From: Colwellia psychrerythraea
Lineage (GTDB): Bacteria > Pseudomonadota > Gammaproteobacteria > Enterobacterales > Alteromonadaceae
Direction of reading: 5' to 3'
DNA length: 64,000 nucleotides
Assembly: GCA_002163005.1 (NCBI GenBank)
Contig: MAAF01000010.1
Span: forward strand, 1-64,000
Of the stretch, positions 54,441 through 63,656 are shown one piece after another. Both the position numbers and the translations under genes were made by a program. How positions within the stretch are numbered: position 1 is the stretch's first letter; each line of letters starts with the position of its first letter. Below the pieces are notes generated by a model, which made no database searches, was not told the origin of the DNA, and saw only the letters and a list, made by a program, of their open reading frames with translations.

Positions 54441-55034
54441 GGAAAATCATCGGCTATTGCTGTCATTGAAAGTACCCTTATTAAGCATGGCATTGAGTAT
54501 ATTAATACCAGAGAGCCCGGTGGTACCCCATTAGCTGAATCCTTACGTGATATGGTCAAATCGGTAGAACATCACGAAAAGCTTACCGAGGAAACAGAAT
54601 TACTACTTATGTATGCTAGTCGCAGTCAATTACTTGCTAACAAGATTCTGCCGGCTTTAGCGGCAGGAAAGTGGGTGATAGGTGACCGCCATGATTTGAG
54701 TTCGCGCGCATATCAAGGTGGAGGTCGGGGATTTGACGAAACTATAATGAATACTATTAGTGATATCACTTTAAAAGGCTTTCGTCCTGATATCACTCTT
54801 TATTTAGATATAGATCCACATATTGGTTTATCTCGAGCTAAAGCTAGAGGTGACCTAGACCGTATTGAATTAGAGAAGATGGATTTTTTTATTCGTGTTC
54901 ATAATAAGTACCGAGAACTTGCCGAACAAGATGACTCAATTATTACTGTTGATGCTGCACAAGCCATGTTAACAGTACATGAAGATGTAGAAAAAGCTGT
55001 TATCGGGTTTATTGCTAAAACAGATAAGGGTTAG
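54441..55034 (+). pseudogene. tmk: 3' fragment of the chromosomal tmk
   Basis: The remainder of the native thymidylate kinase, beginning GKSSAIAVIESTLI. It continues through TREPGGTPLAE, the DR motif GDRHDLSSRAYQGGGRG, and LID residues GDLDRIELEKMDF. Joined with 26572-26616 it gives 212 residues, the normal length. The frame is still open back to an ATG at 54354 in island DNA, so a hybrid could be made. However, it would lack the first beta strand, and the first glycine of the P-loop becomes arginine (RNYGAGKS instead of GMEGAGKS). I judge it inactive. holB follows after eight bases. Confidence 0.85.
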
Positions 55035-55042
55035 AGACACAT

Positions 55043-56044
55043 ATGCTACAAATTTGCCGCAAAAAGCAAGCGCAATTAAGCCGACAATATCAACAAAGGA
55101 CCTTAGCACATGCCATTATAATTCAGGGTATAGAAGGTGCAGGTCAAGGTGCATTGGCAAAGTGGTTAATTGAGTTATTAATATGCCAAAATCCGTTATC
55201 AGCGATTAATGACCCAAAAAATGAGACTATCAGCGAAGCCTGTGGTCAATGTAAAGCCTGTTTATTAAGGAAAACCGATAACTATCCGGATCACCTGTTG
55301 TTGAACACCGAGAACAAAACCTTAGGGGTCGATGATATTCGTCGTGGCAATGCATTTTTAGAGAAAACAGCGCACCTAGGTAAAGTGAAAACAATCTTAA
55401 TTCCACAAGCTCAGGTAATGACGATTGCTGCTGCTAATGCATTATTAAAAACATTAGAGGAGCCAAGTGCGAACAGCTATATTGTGCTAATCACAGACGA
55501 TCTAGATAGCTTATTACCGACAATTGTAAGTCGGTGTGCTGTGTATGCCATTAGACCTATGATAGGTGAGGCGTTGTTAACACAACTCAATGTATCAAAC
55601 TATGGGGATATTCAACTATCAAGTAGTTCTACTTTGGCTAAAAAAGAAAATGATACTGCTTATATTAATTTATCTCATTTACCTGAATTAACCGATAAAA
55701 TCATTTATCAAGAGTTTCAGACTTTTAATCAATATTTCTTAGATTATTTAGTTAATGGCCAAAGTGAGGATAAATTACTTAGCCAGATTGTTGATAATAA
55801 GCACAGCTTACGTTGGTTAGAAAAAATCATTTGCAATTTAATAAGAGAATATTATCTTGTTAATGCAACGGGGAAAGCATTATTGGTTGCTGAACAGCAA
55901 ATTTCAGTACAAGCACTTAATCAAATATATCAAGCTATCATCAATAGTAATAAACTGATAAAATCTCATATACAGGCTAATCGACAGTTCGTCGGTGAAC
56001 AATTACTTATGACGATAAATGAAATCGTTAGATCATCGATATAG
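55043..56044 (+). CDS. holB: DNA polymerase III subunit delta prime
   Basis: A clamp-loader subunit, 333 residues. The AAA+ fold has a degenerate P-loop (IIQGIEGAGQGALAKWL, no lysine), as expected of delta prime, which does not hydrolyse ATP. The zinc module CGQCKACLLRK, DDIRRGNAFL, NALLKTLEEPS and the SRC motif VSRC are visible. The C-terminal domain is intact. It stands in the classical tmk-holB-pilZ-tatD order. It is essential in E. coli, so it needs transcription from within the island or the tmk remnant. Confidence 0.94.
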   Translation: MLQICRKKQAQLSRQYQQRTLAHAIIIQGIEGAGQGALAKWLIELLICQNPLSAINDPKNETISEACGQCKACLLRKTDNYPDHLLLNTENKTLGVDDIRRGNAFLEKTAHLGKVKTILIPQAQVMTIAAANALLKTLEEPSANSYIVLITDDLDSLLPTIVSRCAVYAIRPMIGEALLTQLNVSNYGDIQLSSSSTLAKKENDTAYINLSHLPELTDKIIYQEFQTFNQYFLDYLVNGQSEDKLLSQIVDNKHSLRWLEKIICNLIREYYLVNATGKALLVAEQQISVQALNQIYQAIINSNKLIKSHIQANRQFVGEQLLMTINEIVRSSI

Positions 56045-56053
56045 GAGAGCAAC

Positions 56054-56380
56054 TTGGTACCATTAAACGTAGAGTTTTATTCAGACCGTGATTTATACCT
56101 TGCCTTTATGCCTTTTCTTATCGAAGGTGGGGTTTTTGTACGTACACCACGTCAATATGATTTAGGCGACGAGGTCGAGTTACATATATTACTGCCGGAC
56201 GCGTTAGAGGAGTCTATTGTGCAAGGTGCAGTTTGTTGGCTGACCCCTGTTGGCGCACAAAATGGTACACCTCCCGGTGTTGGTATTACTTTTGTTAAAG
56301 ATCCAGAGAAAGTCCGTCATCAAATTGAGCAAATAATTGCTCGACATTTAAACTCTTCAGAGCCAACACTAACCATGTAA
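56054..56380 (+). CDS. pilZ: PilZ-domain protein
   Basis: A 108-residue single PilZ domain of the type IV pilus assembly branch. In Pseudomonas this protein is needed for pilus biogenesis and does not bind cyclic-di-GMP. The arginine and DxSxxG residues typical of c-di-GMP binding are not seen, consistent with that branch. The start is a TTG at 56054 preceded by AGGAGAGC. It lies nine bases after holB and 77 bases before tatD, the conserved context. Confidence 0.88.
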   Translation: MVPLNVEFYSDRDLYLAFMPFLIEGGVFVRTPRQYDLGDEVELHILLPDALEESIVQGAVCWLTPVGAQNGTPPGVGITFVKDPEKVRHQIEQIIARHLNSSEPTLTM

Positions 56381-56457
56381 TTTGGTTTCTTGTCACCACT
56401 AAATAAGTGACAAACTTTCATTGTTAATTAAATATTTTAAAGCACAGGAGCTCCTCG

Positions 56458-57225
56458 TTGTTTATAGATTCTCATTGTCATTTAGACCGCCTTAACTTAT
56501 CACTTTATGATAATAAATTGGATAATGTTATTCAGGCAGCGAAAGCGGCTAAAGTAACTAAACTACTATGTGTTAGCGTTACGTTAGCTGACTTTCCTGA
56601 AATGGCAGAAAAAACAGCTCACTATGATAATGTTTTACTTACTTGTGGTGCTCATCCTTTAAATCAAGAAGATGAAATTATACCAGAGCAATTGTTAGCA
56701 TTAAGTCAAAATGAACGTGTTATAGCGATTGGTGAAACAGGGTTAGACTATCACTACGCGCCTGAAACAAAGGCGTTACAGCTTGATTCATTCAAAAAGC
56801 ATATTCACGTTGCCAAACAGTTGAATAAACCGCTGATTATTCATACCCGTGAGGCGCAGCAAGATACTTTAGCGTTACTTCGCAGCGAAGGGGCAGAACA
56901 GGTAGGCGGTATACTTCATTGTTTTACGGAAAGCTGGGACATGGCTGAACAGGCGATAGCATTAGGCTTTTATATTTCCTTTTCGGGTATCGTTACCTTT
57001 AAAAATGCTACAGCATTAAGAGAAGTCGCTGCATTAGTCCCTGATGATAAGTTTTTAATTGAAACCGATGCACCTTATCTTGCACCTACACCTCATCGTG
57101 GTAAAGAAAATCAACCTGCTTTTGTGGTCGAAGTTGCCAAACACTTGGCAAGTATTCGAGGTCAATCGGTAGAAGAAGTAGCTAAGCTCTCAAGTGATAA
57201 CTTTAACCGTCTTTTTAAGTTATAA
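56458..57225 (+). CDS. TatD-family metal-dependent hydrolase (YcfH type)
   Basis: A 255-residue TIM-barrel deoxyribonuclease-like hydrolase. Metal ligands are visible in DSHCHLDRL at the N terminus, GETGLDYHY, IIHTRE, LHCFTES and ETDAPYLAP. It starts at a TTG preceded by AGGAGCTCCTCG, which places the DSHCHLD motif at residues 3-9 as usual. The tmk-holB-pilZ-tatD context matches ycfH of E. coli. The exact substrate is not known. Last gene of the operon. Confidence 0.9.
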   Translation: MFIDSHCHLDRLNLSLYDNKLDNVIQAAKAAKVTKLLCVSVTLADFPEMAEKTAHYDNVLLTCGAHPLNQEDEIIPEQLLALSQNERVIAIGETGLDYHYAPETKALQLDSFKKHIHVAKQLNKPLIIHTREAQQDTLALLRSEGAEQVGGILHCFTESWDMAEQAIALGFYISFSGIVTFKNATALREVAALVPDDKFLIETDAPYLAPTPHRGKENQPAFVVEVAKHLASIRGQSVEEVAKLSSDNFNRLFKL

Positions 57226-57253
57226 ATCGTTTTTATTTTGATTACATTTGAGT

Positions 57254-57282
57254 AAAAAAAAGCCCAAACATTGGTTTGGGCT
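57254..57282 (-). terminator. Minus-strand terminator facing the antiporter gene
   Basis: AGCCCAAAC / GTTTGGGCT with a T run on the minus strand. It lies just after tatD (plus) but its T run fits transcripts coming from the right. Another stem (GGCTCA / TGAGCC) follows at about 57291-57307. Confidence 0.55.
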
Positions 57283-57283
57283 C

Positions 57284-57861
57284 AAGGATTGGCTCAGGGG
57301 TTGAGCCGTGCGCTATAAGATAAAAACAAAAATAAACTAGGTTTGTAATACCATTTACTAACACCTTAGCAACAAAAACCTTACTTCGTGCTAAGCTTGT
57401 CCAATTAAGTTTAGTGTAAGTTTTTCAAATAGCTAATGTTTTGTTGTTTATTTATATTCGTATTTAAATACAATGACTTGGTGGCTTTTAAAGTGTAATT
57501 GGTTACTCTTTAGCTTGTATTTGTCATAGCAATTGATGCAGTTTTATATATACCCATGTTACCTCAAGAAGCAGGATTCAGCTGGAATTAGAAACGTCTT
57601 TAGGTAAGGCATTGATTGAAGATAATGGTTGTTCCCTTATCGAAATCAATAACGTAGCATAAAGCGTTTCTAAACCCGTCCTACGGAGATGTCTGAGCAA
57701 ATCATGCGCTTCGTTGTCTCTCTTTTTAAGGGAACAACCCTTAATAAAAAGAGGCGCCTCGATCATGAATCGCACAGGCATCCTGAAACTCGCATCTTGA
57801 AGTATCATGGGTATAGGTTTAGTCCCACGTCAGAGCAAGTTAAATCAGCCGTAGTAAATGT
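57284..57861. other. Intergenic region containing repeat copy B
   Basis: This 578-base stretch between convergent genes has no credible gene. Its main content is the dispersed repeat at 57613-57817. Confidence 0.5.
57613..57817. repeat. Dispersed intergenic repeat, copy B
   Basis: Shares long blocks with 1-255 in the same orientation, including AACGTAGCATAAAGCGTTTC and AAAGAGGCGCCTCGATCATG. It lacks the about 60-base hairpin insert of copy A. A short open frame on the minus strand (57578-57808) is a cousin of one in copy A, but I do not believe it is translated. Confidence 0.6.
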
Positions 57862-59454
57862 TTATATTATTTCTCGGGTTATCGCATGTTTATTAGGCAA
57901 TAAAGCTAGGCTTTCCTCGGCAAAACCGACCCCAGCTTCAGTATAAAAGTTAAAAACTTTATCAATACCGAATGCTTCTAGTTGTTTACGTTCATCATCG
58001 TAACGAGCCACAGCGGCAATTTTTCCTTTATAATTTGCTGTTCTTAATTGCGTAGTAATATTGATAATATCTTGTACTGAAGGTAGCGCTAATAACACAA
58101 GTTCAAGTTTTGATAGATCAATACTTTCCCAAAAATAGATATCTTCTGCATCACCGTAATAAGCTTCCATTCCTTTGTTGTTTAACCAAGTTATTTTTTC
58201 TTTATCAGCATCTAAACCCCATGCTGGGTTAGTTCCATAGCTATTAATTGCTTGGTAAGCGCCCATGCCAACCCGTCCCATGCCAATTATAACAATAGGC
58301 CGTTGGCAAGGTTGACAAAAGTTATCTTCTTCGAGTTTGGTTTGTCGCTCAAAACGAGATAAAGCCCCTCTATGTTTAGTAAACAATGTATGGGCAAATC
58401 GATAAATGATATTGGTTAAAATAAATGAGATAGCCATGCTTAATGCAAGGATCACTAACCAATCATTACTGAGCCAGCCAGAGCTTACGCTTAACGCGCC
58501 AACAATTAAGCCAAATTCACTAAAGTTACTCAAAGATAGGGCACTTAAGAAAGCAGTACGGCAACGTATTTTTAATAGGGTAAAAATACCGTAGAACATT
58601 ATAAACTTAATAGGGATCAATAATATCAATAATGTAGCTAAACCTAACATCTCCAAGGTTGGTAAGGCTGTAAAACCGATAGAAAGAAAGAAGCCGATTA
58701 AAAATATATCTTTAAAGTTCATCAACGCTTTATTGATTTCAGTCGCTTTAACATGAGAAGCTAAAAACATACCAACAAGTAATGCTCCTAAGTCACCTTT
58801 AATATTGACCAACTCAAATAATTCATAGCTACCTAGCGCGAGAAAGAAGCCCATTAAAGTAATTAGCTCACCATGGCCAACATGATGAATAAGTCGATTA
58901 ATTAAGGGTTTAATTAAAAATAAGCCGAGTAATGCAAATGCCCAGACTGACGGTATTTTACCTGTAGCAGCAACTAAAAAAGTAACCGCGATAATATCTT
59001 GAATTACCAGAATACTGACGGCTAACTTGCCATGGCGAGTACGCATCTCTCCATTTTCTTCTAACAGTTTTATCACACAAACAGTACTACTAAAGCTCAA
59101 GGCAAAAGCAATCAATGCAGCAGTCATTAAATCTAAATCACTAAAGTAGCTCACTGATACTAAGGCGAGTAATTTAATAAACGTTAAGGTGACAACAATC
59201 CAAAGTAAGGTATGTAAAGAGCAGCCGAACCAAACTTCTGTTTTGAATAGGTTTTTCACGTTAAGTTTTAAACCGATGGTAAATAACATGATGGTAATAC
59301 CTAAGTCACTTAATACGCTTAAGCTCTCGTCTGCTTGATAACCTGCGATGTTTAAGATGAACCCTGCCGCAAGGAAACCAATAGAAGGGGGCAGTGAGAT
59401 TGTTTTTGCAACTAAGCCGCAGATGAAAGCGAAAAGTATCCAGATAAAGTCCAT
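57862..59454 (-). CDS. Kef/CPA2-type potassium:proton antiporter with RCK domain
   Basis: A 530-residue inner-membrane protein. Residues 1-355 contain about 10-12 membrane helices of the CPA2 Na+/H+ exchanger domain. A TrkA-N (RCK) nucleotide-binding domain follows at about 380-500, with IVIIGMGRVGMGAY and the acidic residue of WGLDADKEK. The architecture is that of YbaL/KefB-like efflux proteins regulated by nucleotides or glutathione adducts. No KefF-type partner is adjacent. It reads away from tesA. Confidence 0.85.
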   Translation of the reverse strand: MDFIWILFAFICGLVAKTISLPPSIGFLAAGFILNIAGYQADESLSVLSDLGITIMLFTIGLKLNVKNLFKTEVWFGCSLHTLLWIVVTLTFIKLLALVSVSYFSDLDLMTAALIAFALSFSSTVCVIKLLEENGEMRTRHGKLAVSILVIQDIIAVTFLVAATGKIPSVWAFALLGLFLIKPLINRLIHHVGHGELITLMGFFLALGSYELFELVNIKGDLGALLVGMFLASHVKATEINKALMNFKDIFLIGFFLSIGFTALPTLEMLGLATLLILLIPIKFIMFYGIFTLLKIRCRTAFLSALSLSNFSEFGLIVGALSVSSGWLSNDWLVILALSMAISFILTNIIYRFAHTLFTKHRGALSRFERQTKLEEDNFCQPCQRPIVIIGMGRVGMGAYQAINSYGTNPAWGLDADKEKITWLNNKGMEAYYGDAEDIYFWESIDLSKLELVLLALPSVQDIINITTQLRTANYKGKIAAVARYDDERKQLEAFGIDKVFNFYTEAGVGFAEESLALLPNKHAITREII

Positions 59455-59680
59455 AGTATTGCTCTAGTTTGCGTTGATTTACTAAGTAGAAATATTTCGA
59501 GTGTTTTTGAAAATTCTGCACTTTAATTGGTAACGGGTATATATCTTGACAACGATACATCTAACCAATGTATTTCCCGGTGAAAGCGAGAGAAAGTACT
59601 CAAGGCACAAATGTAAGTTTACCTTAAAAACAACCGGTTAGACTAGCTTGATTTAACCCTTTGTGACAATTTAGTCTACA

Positions 59681-60301
59681 TTACTCTTCTAACCACTTAT
59701 CAATCTCACTATACATAAAATCACGGATGATGGGCTGTGCTTTTGCATTGGGGTGTAAATTATCATTCAGCATTAGTGAAGGATCAACGGCAACGTCTGT
59801 CATAAAATAAGACATAAGGTGAGCTCCCGTTTCTGTTGCAACTTTGTTATAACTGTCAGTAAACATTTTTCGATATCTTGGACCTAAATTGGGGGGGATT
59901 TGAATTTCCATTAAGGCTACTTTTGCGCCATGTTGTTGGCTTTTGGTGATGAGCTGAGTTAAATGTTTTTGTAGTAATTTTATCGGAAAACCTCTGATAC
60001 CATCATTGCCGCCCAGTTCAATCAGTACATGGCTAGGTTGGTGTGCGTCAAGCCAAGCATCAATTTTCAATAAGGCATTGTCCGTAGTTTGACCACTGAT
60101 AGCTGTATTTATGATGGTGACAGGCTTATTATCTTCTCTGTATTTATTTTGTAACAAATGAACCCACGCTTGTGCTTGCTCAAGTCCATAGCCAGCGCTT
60201 AAGCTGTCACCAATAAGTAAAATTCTATCATTTGCCAAGCTAGTAAATGATAGGTTTGTCAAAATTAAGATAATAATAGATTTTAGGAAACAACGAGTCA
60301 T
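59681..60301 (-). CDS. tesA: Acyl-CoA thioesterase I / lysophospholipase L1
   Basis: A periplasmic SGNH hydrolase of 206 residues. The first about 23 residues are a signal peptide (KSIIILILTNLSFTSLA). Block I is LLIGDSLSAGYG with the catalytic serine, block II has a glycine in AISGQT, block III is ELGGNDG, and block V is DNLHPNA with the catalytic Asp-His. It is divergent from the ybbA homologue, as in E. coli. The two start codons share the bases CATG (60299-60302). Confidence 0.93.
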   Translation of the reverse strand: MTRCFLKSIIILILTNLSFTSLANDRILLIGDSLSAGYGLEQAQAWVHLLQNKYREDNKPVTIINTAISGQTTDNALLKIDAWLDAHQPSHVLIELGGNDGIRGFPIKLLQKHLTQLITKSQQHGAKVALMEIQIPPNLGPRYRKMFTDSYNKVATETGAHLMSYFMTDVAVDPSLMLNDNLHPNAKAQPIIRDFMYSEIDKWLEE

Positions 60302-61013
60302 GTCAGTACTTTCTCAGTTAAATGTTATTCAAGTGTCAGGGCTTACTAAGTGTGTTAATACACTTGAAGGAAGCCTTACTATCCTTAGCGATATAAACTT
60401 TTCTGTCAAGTCGGGAGAGTCGGTGGCTATTGTGGGTGCTTCAGGCTCAGGTAAATCTACGTTATTAAGTTTATTAGCTGGGCTAGATGTTGCTAGCCAA
60501 GGTGACGTTCATCTTGATGGTGAAGCCTTAAGTACACTTGATGAAGAAGATCGTGCTCGGGTAAGGGCAGAAAAAATTGGTTTTGTCTTCCAATCATTTA
60601 TGTTGGTGCAAAGCTTAACCGCACTTGAAAATGTGATGTTACCAGCAGAGCTGGCCGGTGATCATGATGCTAAAGCACAAGCTATTGAGTTACTGGAAAA
60701 AGTTGGACTTTCACATAGGCTTGAGCATTACCCTTCACAATTGTCAGGAGGTGAGCAGCAAAGAGTAGCTATTGCTAGAGCATTCATAGGATCACCTAAA
60801 ATTCTTTTTGCTGATGAACCTTCAGCCAACCTCGACAGTAAAAATGGGCACCTGATTGAAAAATTATTATTTGATTTAAATAAACAAAACGGTACTACGC
60901 TAGTGCTAGTGACTCATGATGAACAGCTAGCAAAGCAATGCCAGCGCATTATACATATTGAAGGCGGTCAACTTGAAAAAATTAGTGAAGGGGTAGCTGC
61001 CAATGTGGGTTAA
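60300..61013 (+). CDS. ybbA: ABC transporter ATPase YbbA
   Basis: The 237-residue ATPase of an ABC system that probably extracts lipids or lipoproteins (LolD/MacB-like family). Walker A is GASGSGKSTLL near 45, the signature is LSGGEQQRVAIARAF, and Walker B is ILFADEPSANLD. The permease gene overlaps its end by 11 bases. It is divergent from tesA, with start codons sharing CATG, so each mRNA leader must lie inside the other gene or be absent; a start further downstream is possible. Confidence 0.92.
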   Translation: MSVLSQLNVIQVSGLTKCVNTLEGSLTILSDINFSVKSGESVAIVGASGSGKSTLLSLLAGLDVASQGDVHLDGEALSTLDEEDRARVRAEKIGFVFQSFMLVQSLTALENVMLPAELAGDHDAKAQAIELLEKVGLSHRLEHYPSQLSGGEQQRVAIARAFIGSPKILFADEPSANLDSKNGHLIEKLLFDLNKQNGTTLVLVTHDEQLAKQCQRIIHIEGGQLEKISEGVAANVG

Positions 61014-63489
61014 GCTGGCTTTTAAGCTATTCTCACGTGAATTTAAACGTGGCGAATTAACTATTATCTTTGCTGCAATTGCACTGGCAGTACTCACAGT
61101 ATTTAGTCTGTCTGCAATTACCGAAAGAATTGGTTTGAATATCGCGCAAAAAAGTAGTGATTTTATTGCCGCTGATCGCCGTTTATCTAGTAATCACGCT
61201 TTTGATCCAAAATTACAAACAAAAGCGAGTGAATTTGGGCTCAAATCTGCTCAGGTACTTTATTTTGATTCTATGTTATTCGCCAATGATGAATTGGTAT
61301 TAGGCTCAGTAAAAGCAGGAACTGATACTTACCCTCTTAAAGGTAAGATTACTATTAAGGACAGTTTAACTAGCCAAGCATATGAAGTTAATACGGGACC
61401 TAAGGCTGGTTCAGTTTGGCTTAGCGAAGGTTTATTTTATACGCTTAATGTAAAAGTTGGCGATATAGTTGAATTGGGTGCGGGTGTTTTTAACATCAGT
61501 AAAGTGTTAGTGAAAGAGCCTGACGCACCATTTTTCTCTTTATCTGGTAATAAACGTGTACTATTAAGCTATAAAGATATCCCTACCACCAAGGCAGTTC
61601 AACCGGGCAGTAGAGTATTTCATCGTCTACTTTTTGCGGGTAATGAACAACAGCTGAGCGATTATTACACTTGGCTTAAGCCACAACTTAAAAATAATCA
61701 AAACTGGCAAGGGATTAAAGATAGACAATCCCCGTTGGGCAATAATTTAGACCGTGCAGAGCGGTTTTTATTACTCGCGGGTCTATTTGGCATTATGTTA
61801 GCCGCGGTTGCTATGGCTGTTTCAGCGAAACGTTATTGTGAGAGACAATATGATCCTGTCGCAATGATGAAAACACTCGGTGGTAGTCGTAAAGTTATTC
61901 GCAATATTTTTCTTTTGCACCTAAGTTTAGTGACAGGTTTTTCTATTATTGCCGGTTTACTGATGGGCTTTGTTCTGCAAACTATTGGTGCGGATTATTT
62001 GGCAACATTTATGGGCACCGAATTACCACAAGCAGGGATTCGTCCTTGGTTATTGTCTAGCTTTATTGGACTTATTTGTGCGTTAATGTTTTCCCTCAAA
62101 CCGCTATTAGATTTATTTGATATTCCGCCACTTCGTGTTTTACGTCGCAACTTAGGGGATACTTTAGCACTGAGCAGGCTTCATCTTGCGCTCTCATTTA
62201 TGACAATTTTTGTTTTAATGTGGTTATTTAGCGGCGAGATTGTTACCACCTTAATTTTATTCGCATCGACTTTATTAGTGATAACCATTTTATTTGGAAT
62301 ATCTCGATTATTATTTGCTGCTGGCCGAAAATTAGGACTTAGACCTGGATCTAGTTGGTCTTTAGCGATAGCAACATTACAAAAAAGAGCCAATGCCAAT
62401 GCTATCCAACTGATCAGTTTCGCTTTAGCAATTAAGCTAATGCTATTTTTAGTTGTTTTAAAAAATGACATCATTACAGACTGGCAAATGCAAGTTCCAC
62501 CAGATGCACCTAATATGTTTATTATTAATATTAGCGAGCAAGAAGTAGATCCGATTACGCAGTTTTTTACCGATAACAATATTGCCCATGAAGCTTTTTA
62601 TCCTGTTTTTAGCGGACGAGTTGATGCGGTTAATGGTGAAGAATTTGCTCGAAGCGTTTCAAAACAAGAAGGTGAAGAAAAAGATGGGGAAACTAGGGAA
62701 GGGGTCAACAGAGAGCCTAACTTAACTTGGCTAGAGTCGTTACCTGAAGGCAATGAAATAACGTCAGGAGAATGGTTCAGTGGTGGTGAGGAGATTGAAG
62801 TGTCCGTTTTTGACGGATGGCAAGAAACACTTAGTCTAAAGCTGGGGGATACCATAACACTTTTAGTTAATGAACAACCAATAGAGGCTAAGGTTACTAG
62901 TTTCAGGAGTGTTGACTGGGGAACGCTAAAACCTAATTTTGTTATGATTTTAAGCCCCAATATGGCTGGCAAGGTACCGGTAACCTATTTTAGTGCCGCG
63001 AAATTGCAAGATAAACACACCAAAGATATCAGCCATTTATTACAACGTTACCCAACGGTAAGTATGATTGATATCAAGTCTCAAATAGAGCAAGCGCAAT
63101 CGATTATTGCGCAAGTCTCATTAGCTATTGGCTTTGTGTTATCGATTGTGTTGATAAGTGGCGCTCTGGTGTTAATTTCACAGGTGCAAGCAAGTTTGGC
63201 AGAACGTATGCAAGAAGTGGTGATATTACGTACTTTAGGTGCTAAAGGTCGACTGATTAAACTCGCAACGCTTTATGAATTCATGCTGTTGGGAGCAATT
63301 GCTGGCCTAGTTGCAGCAATAGTAAGCGATGTGGCTTTACTGGTAATTCAACAACAACTCTTTAATGTTGAAGGCCGAATGCATCCTTATATTTGGTTGT
63401 TAGGACCGTCAAGTGGAGCTATTTTCGTTTCTGCTATTGGTTATTTTATGGTGGCAAGAACCATGAGACAAAATACCCAAGGCCTATAA
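61003..63489 (+). CDS. ybbP: ABC transporter permease YbbP
   Basis: An 828-residue inner-membrane permease of the MacB/FtsX type. One membrane helix near 20-45, a large periplasmic domain (about 50-250), then a first FtsX group of helices (about 255-390), further helices around 395-500, a second periplasmic segment (about 505-690) and a C-terminal FtsX group (about 700-815). A loop enriched in E, G and K (EEKDGETREGVNREP) lies near 565. It overlaps ybbA and works with it. Same gene order as E. coli ybbA-ybbP. Confidence 0.9.
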   Translation: MWVKLAFKLFSREFKRGELTIIFAAIALAVLTVFSLSAITERIGLNIAQKSSDFIAADRRLSSNHAFDPKLQTKASEFGLKSAQVLYFDSMLFANDELVLGSVKAGTDTYPLKGKITIKDSLTSQAYEVNTGPKAGSVWLSEGLFYTLNVKVGDIVELGAGVFNISKVLVKEPDAPFFSLSGNKRVLLSYKDIPTTKAVQPGSRVFHRLLFAGNEQQLSDYYTWLKPQLKNNQNWQGIKDRQSPLGNNLDRAERFLLLAGLFGIMLAAVAMAVSAKRYCERQYDPVAMMKTLGGSRKVIRNIFLLHLSLVTGFSIIAGLLMGFVLQTIGADYLATFMGTELPQAGIRPWLLSSFIGLICALMFSLKPLLDLFDIPPLRVLRRNLGDTLALSRLHLALSFMTIFVLMWLFSGEIVTTLILFASTLLVITILFGISRLLFAAGRKLGLRPGSSWSLAIATLQKRANANAIQLISFALAIKLMLFLVVLKNDIITDWQMQVPPDAPNMFIINISEQEVDPITQFFTDNNIAHEAFYPVFSGRVDAVNGEEFARSVSKQEGEEKDGETREGVNREPNLTWLESLPEGNEITSGEWFSGGEEIEVSVFDGWQETLSLKLGDTITLLVNEQPIEAKVTSFRSVDWGTLKPNFVMILSPNMAGKVPVTYFSAAKLQDKHTKDISHLLQRYPTVSMIDIKSQIEQAQSIIAQVSLAIGFVLSIVLISGALVLISQVQASLAERMQEVVILRTLGAKGRLIKLATLYEFMLLGAIAGLVAAIVSDVALLVIQQQLFNVEGRMHPYIWLLGPSSGAIFVSAIGYFMVARTMRQNTQGL

Positions 63490-63656
63490 GAAAGATTGCT
63501 TAATCTAGGTAATAAATGCTCCCAGCTGATTGCTGAGGGCATTAACAGCTTGTGAGTGCATAACTAATTGATTGCTTGGGCTTAAGCATTAGTAAACTAG
63601 TGTAATTAAGCTATATGAGGTATATTGAACCGATAAAAAGTTAAGGAATAATGTTC

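Noticed and set aside
54354-55034. A second functional thymidylate kinase starting at 54354.
   Set aside because: The N-terminal residues come from island DNA, the first strand is absent and the first P-loop glycine is replaced by arginine, while residues from GAGKSS onward match the missing part of the left fragment.
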